Of a stretch of DNA of 64,000 bases, positions 60,301-64,000 are shown piece by piece. Under the pieces are notes generated by a model. It worked only from the letters and a program-made list of their open reading frames with translations. It ran no database searches and was not told the DNA's origin. The DNA is from Massariosphaeria phaeospora. Its lineage: Eukaryota; Ascomycota; Dothideomycetes; Pleosporales. The stretch covers positions 620,001-684,000 of the forward strand of contig JAADJZ010000007.1 of assembly GCA_011032825.1 (NCBI GenBank), written 5' to 3'. Position numbers and translations under genes: made by a program. Each line of letters opens with the position of its first letter. The first letter of the stretch is position 1.

Positions 60301-63300
60301 ACATAGTTGAAAGGGATGCAAACAGTGAACAGGGTATCGAGCCCTTCCAACTCCTGCGCAAACCACTTTCAAGGTCTCAGATACTGGACGAACTTTCCGA
60401 GCAATGCCGCATTTCCAGAGAGAAGGTCCAAGACGCTTATCCAGCTAGTCCACTCCAAGAAGCGTTCATCACGCTTTCAAGTAAGCAACCTGGTGCTTAT
60501 GTCGCTCAGCACATTCTGGCGCTCTCCCCATCTGTCGATCTCAAGAAATTCAAGGCGGCGTGGGAGAAAGCGGTACAAGAAATCGATCTCATGCGCACTC
60601 GCATTGGTCAGATCCAGTCGGGTACCTTCATCCAAGCTGTTTTGGTTGAAGATCCAATCAGCTGGCATGAAGTGGACACGATCGAGGAAGCTGAAGGAGA
60701 AGCGACTCAGATCCCAGCACATCTTGGAGGCCAATTGGCAGCGTACACCATTGTGCGCACTACATCCAATGAGCGCTACTTTGTTTGGACCCTGCACCAT
60801 GCTCTTTATGATGGGTGGAGTATTCCAATCATGCTACAGCGGGTTGAGCAACTGTACAATGTAGGCCTGTCGGAGATGGCTACAACCCCTTACACCAAGT
60901 TTATCAGATATCTGATAGAATCGGACTCGGCGGCATCAGCACAATTTTGGAAAGACCACCTAGCCTCCACAGCGGCTTATCAGTTCCCACAGCGATTGCA
61001 CTCAGTCTCCGACCAAGCTCCAAACGGCCAAGTCTTGCAACATACGGCCAAATTCGCTCGCCATCGACACAGTGACATAACACCCTCCACAGTCATCAGA
61101 GCTGCATGGGCCTTGGTTCTTGCCGCATATACTGGCAGTAATGATGTGGTGTTTGGTGAAACGCTTACTGGGAGGGACATTGCTGTTTCTGGTATAACTG
61201 AGATATGCGGCCCAACCTTGACCACGGTGCCGACCAGAGTAAATGTCGACCACAGTGCTACAGTACTCCAGCTTTTGCAGAGCATTGCGAGAAATGCTAC
61301 CGATCGCATTCCTCATCAACATACTGGGCTATCGGAAATCAAACGAATCGATCAGGACACAGCAGCCGCCTGCGACTTTCAGAATCTGCTAGCCATCCAA
61401 ACCGGCGGAGAGGAGCCATCGGAGTCCATGTGGTCTTTCCATAACACTGGAATACAGACAAACTACTTCACGTACCCCTTGGTCATTGAATGCAAGACGG
61501 CCCAGACAAGTGTCGATATTTCGGCGTACTACGACGAGAATGTCCTCTCGACCTGGCAGACACAGCGTATCCTGTACCAATTGGAATCAGTCCTAGCGCA
61601 ACTCAACTCTGTTGGCAATATCCGCGACATATGCATCTTCAGCAATCAGGATATGCAGCTCGTCCGTGAATGGAATGCTCGAGAGCCTGTCGTTGTTGAT
61701 GATACGATCCACTCCCTATTTTCCAAACAGGCGTTGTCCCGACCTTCTGCGGCCGCCGTATCCGCATTCGACGGCGAGTTCAGCTATGCCGAGTTGCATA
61801 ACTTATCCTCGCGTCTCGCCGAAGACTTGATAATATTAGGAGTTGGGCCAGAGAATCTGGTACCTCTTTGTGTTGACAAGTCGCGCTGGGCCATTGTCGC
61901 TATTATGGGCATTATTATGGCCGGCGCAGGATATGTACCCTTGTCTCCCGAACATCCTATCTCGCGACACCGCCAGATTATTCAAGATTGCAACGCTACC
62001 GTTCTCCTGTGTTCTCCTGCCTACGAAACCCGTTTCACCGATTTAGTCAGCAAGGTGTTCGCAGTAAACGAAGCTTCTATTCGGCAGCTTCCCGTTCGGC
62101 AGCGTCACGTGCCAGTGCGAGCAAAGAGCAATAACATCTGTTATGTGCTGTACACTTCTGGCAGCACTGGTGTCCCCAAAGGCGTTGTCATCGAGCATCA
62201 AGCTATTGCATCAAGCTCCGAGGCTATCTGCAAGGCGCTACATATGAAACCTACCTCGCGAGTCTTCCAGTTTGGATCGTTCGTCTTCGATGCTTCAGTC
62301 ATGGAGATTTTGGCCACTCTAACCTGCGGTGCAACAGTTTGCATTCCTTCAGATGAGGAACGCACTACGGACATCACCTCGGCCATTAACAAGTTGAAAG
62401 TGACTTGGACTTGTCTCACCCCCTCTGTCGCCAATGTAATTGAATCGCCAGAATCGGTTCCCACTCTGCAAACTTTCGCATCCGGCGCCGAGGCGCTTAC
62501 TCCTGAAACGATCAAGAAATGGAGTTCTGGAGTACAGCTTCTGAACGCGTATGGTCCAACTGAGGGCGCTGTTGTTGCTGTTGCGAATGACCAAGTATCT
62601 AATCAACAAGATCCTTCCAATATCGGACATATGCTACAGAGTGGAAGGGCTTGGATCGTCAACCCAGATGACCCTGATCTACTCGCACCAATCGGAGCTG
62701 TTGGTGAGCTTTGTATTGAGGGCCCCCTCCTTGCTCGAGGCTACCTCAACAATAGTGCGAAGACTGCGGAGGCGTTCGTGGACTCTCCAGCGTTCATCAA
62801 CGACTTTTCTAAGGCGGCAAGCACCAAGATCTATCGCACTGGTGATTTGGTTCGATATGGCCCAACCGGCTCCATCCACTACGTTGGACGCAAGGACAAC
62901 CAGGTCAAACTTGCGGGTCAGCGGATGGAGCTGGGCGAAATAGAACACCATCTGCATGCAAACGGTAGCATCCGCCAAGCAGTTGTATTGATGCCAAAGT
63001 CAGGTTCGGGTAAGAGAAAGTTAACTGCCGTCATCACGATGCACCGCAAGCCTGCAGATAAGTCTACCCACGCGCAGGCCTGGAACAGTATTCTCGGTCA
63101 TGCCGATATTCTACGCCAAATCAACGAGGCAAAGAGCAGACTATCGGACTTGGTACCAACTTATATGGTGCCAACCGTGTGGGTCGCCGTCAATGATATT
63201 CCGACTCTGGCCTCATCCAAACTTGACAGAAAGCAAGTCGCGGCCTGGTTCGAGAACATGGATGAGGAGGCCTACCGACATATACTGGATTTGGAGAGCA

Positions 63301-64000
63301 GCATCGATCCTGGCGTCCCTGCTACGGAGACAGCCAAGATACTTCAGGGCATCTGGGCGCAGGTGCTCAACCTCCCTGTTGGAAATGTCAAACTGAACAA
63401 GCCATGGCTCTGTAAGTACTCTCATGTATCCGATTCATTTGGAGTGCATAACCTGATTACTTCTAGCACTTGGTGGGGATTCCATCACCGCCATGCAGCT
63501 TCTGGCCCGCTGTAGGAAAGAGGGTATCAACCTGACCCTTAATCAAGTCCTTCGAAGCAAATCAATTTCACATCTCGCCGAGTCCATCGGTACTGGTTCT
63601 GGATTTGATCACGGTATGGAGCAGACGGACAAACCATTCGATTTGTCGCCCATCCAGCAATTATACTTCAGATCTATCGGTGACGACAAGGTCTCTCATT
63701 TTAACCAGTCCTTCACGCTTCGAGCGTCACGTCAAATCGATCAGACTGTTCTCAAGGGTGTTATGGACGCCATTGTAAGATGCCACTCGATGCTTCGCGC
63801 ACGTTTTTTCGAGGACGAAAACGGAACCTGGAGACAGACTATACCAAGTGACTCGAAGAGTGCTTATAGTTTCTCGGTGATCAACCCTCCTGTCATCTCC
63901 GGTATAGTCGAAATTATTGCAGACACGCAGAAGAGTTTGAACATTGTCGACGGCCCTGTTTTCGCTGTCAATCTGTTCAATATTGGCTCCAGCGACCAAG
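44598..64000 (+). CDS. Giant nonribosomal peptide synthetase, at least 5 modules, 3' end outside window
   Basis: Thirteen exons so far (44598-45080, 45134-45599, 45727-46339, 46396-46738, 46792-48304, 48357-48547, 48596-51496, 51549-54779, 54829-55018, 55073-59152, 59204-60126, 60177-63411, 63467-64000+) keep one frame for 6,234 residues. Domain order: truncated C, A1-T1-E1, C2-A2-T2, C3-A3-T3-E2, C4-A4-T4, C5-A5-T5-E3 (cut by the window edge). Every T domain has LGGDS with the phosphopantetheine Ser. A domains carry TSGT/STG loops, YGP(S/T)E and (S/G/T)GDLV motifs. E domains carry HHLVxD and NEGHGREP. A domains activate amino acids as adenylates, T domains carry them as thioesters, E domains convert L to D, C domains form peptide bonds. 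It is cytosolic and needs a phosphopantetheinyl transferase. The alternating E pattern predicts a D-L-D-L-D start. Release domain and final length are unknown. Confidence 0.96.
45346..48850 (+). other. NRPS module 1: A1-T1-E1 (initiation, D-residue)
   Basis: A1 (about 45346-47150) has a TSGTTGQPKL loop, where the last residue is Leu instead of the usual Gly, YGPSE split by an intron after the preceding Gly, YLTGDLV and SGKLDRKR. By alignment to GrsA-PheA its pocket residues read D-A-I-E-C-V-G-V-A plus Lys. T1 Ser codon is at 47308-47310 (LSLGGDSISAM). E1 (about 47461-48850) has GHHLVIDLVTW (47841 on), FNEGHGREPWN and FNYLGQ, all E-domain hallmarks. With no functional upstream C domain this is the loading module, giving a D-configured first residue. 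Confidence 0.85.
48860..52190 (+). other. NRPS module 2: C2-A2-T2 (L-residue)
   Basis: C2 (about 48860-50270) follows E1. Its active site reads EISHAIMDGHS (near 49361-49390), keeping the second His and the Asp-Gly but with Ser for the first His, as in fungal condensation domains that take a D-donor. A2 (about 50280-51875, intron 51497-51548) has TSGSTGRPKG, YGPSE, CTGDLV and SGKLDRKA. Its pocket reads D-N-E-D-A-G-Q-I-N; acidic residues at positions equivalent to 239 and 278 are seen in bacterial basic-residue codes, so a positively charged substrate is possible. T2 Ser codon is at 52065-52067. No E domain follows. Confidence 0.85.
52225..56875 (+). other. NRPS module 3: C3-A3-T3-E2 (D-residue)
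   Basis: C3 (about 52225-53575) has the full HHAVYDGWSL motif (His codons at 52671-52676), as expected when the donor is an L-residue. A3 (about 53580-55240, introns 54780-54828 and 55019-55072) has TSGSTGKPKG, YGPTE, KTGDLV and SGKMDRRR; pocket D-A-I-T-V-V-G-A-I. T3 Ser codon is at 55420-55422 (LHLGGDSIAAM). E2 (about 55580-56875) has AHHLVVDVVSW, NEGHGREPFNT and FNYLGRMQ. Confidence 0.85.
56880..60310 (+). other. NRPS module 4: C4-A4-T4 (L-residue)
   Basis: C4 (about 56880-58285) again follows an E domain and again has the Ser-His form, EMSHAICDGSS (near 57372-57396). A4 (about 58290-59960, intron 59153-59203 just before YGPTE) has TSGTTGTPKG, KSGDLV and ASKLDRNR, with Ser instead of Gly before the catalytic Lys; pocket D-A-A-F-V-G-G-V-F, suggesting a hydrophobic substrate. 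T4 is split by an intron (60127-60176) immediately before RLGGDS; Ser codon 60192-60194. No E domain follows. Confidence 0.85.
60340..64000 (+). other. NRPS module 5: C5-A5-T5-E3 (D-residue, cut at window end)
   Basis: C5 (about 60340-61675) has LHHALYDGWSI (60795 on). A5 (about 61690-63240) has TSGSTGVPKG, AYGPTE, RTGDLV and SSKLDRKQ; pocket D-A-M-C-A-G-A-V-V, hydrophobic in character. T5 is split by an intron (63412-63466) just before LGGDS; Ser codon 63481-63483. The final stretch (about 63620-64000) begins FDLSPIQQLYF and HFNQSF, matching the starts of E1 and E2, so a third E domain is under way at the window edge. Confidence 0.85.

Overview
The window is nuclear DNA of a filamentous ascomycete (Pezizomycotina, probably a Dothideomycete). 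The evidence is multi-exon genes with short introns of about 45-100 bp bearing GTANGT-like donors and YAG acceptors, well-spaced genes on both strands, fungal-only families, and old repeat remnants whose in-frame TAG codons suggest C-to-T decay. All exon joins below were worked out by eye from splice signals, reading-frame continuity and family conservation. No transcript data were available.

Region 1 (1-34 kb) is mostly a housekeeping neighbourhood. In order it holds: the 3' part of a proline-rich protein (2-2260, +); a 117-aa conserved small protein (3303-3933, +); a CSC1/Phm7-type membrane channel (4596-7485, -); a degenerate RNase III-fold protein (9487-10069, -); the Slt2/Mpk1 cell-wall-integrity MAP kinase (12291-13943, -); a membrane-anchored aspartic-protease-like protein lacking one catalytic Asp (14951-17124, -); an NAD(P)-binding epimerase-like protein (19418-20593, -); the nucleolar DEAD-box helicase HAS1 (21430-23681, +); and a 1,721-aa, mostly disordered protein with a C-terminal helical region (25498-30901, +). 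Long gene-poor gaps hold low-complexity sequence, a dispersed ~90-bp repeat family and two decayed coding relics.

Region 2 (35-64 kb) is a secondary-metabolism locus. A full-length ABCC (MRP-type) exporter (35127-40354, -, 15 exons, 1,490 aa) is divergent from a giant nonribosomal peptide synthetase (44598 to beyond 64000, +, 13 exons so far, more than 6,230 aa) across a 4.2-kb gap. The NRPS reads (C*)-A1-T1-E1 / C2-A2-T2 / C3-A3-T3-E2 / C4-A4-T4 / C5-A5-T5-E3..., where C* is a truncated condensation domain lacking its active-site half. Epimerization domains sit in every odd module. The condensation domain after each E has a SHAxxDG motif and the others have HHAxYDG. Odd modules resemble each other and even modules resemble each other, which suggests growth by duplication of a two-module D/L unit. 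The predicted product is a peptide of at least five residues alternating D-L-D-L-D, probably exported by the adjacent ABCC pump. No tailoring enzyme or pathway regulator was recognised inside the window.
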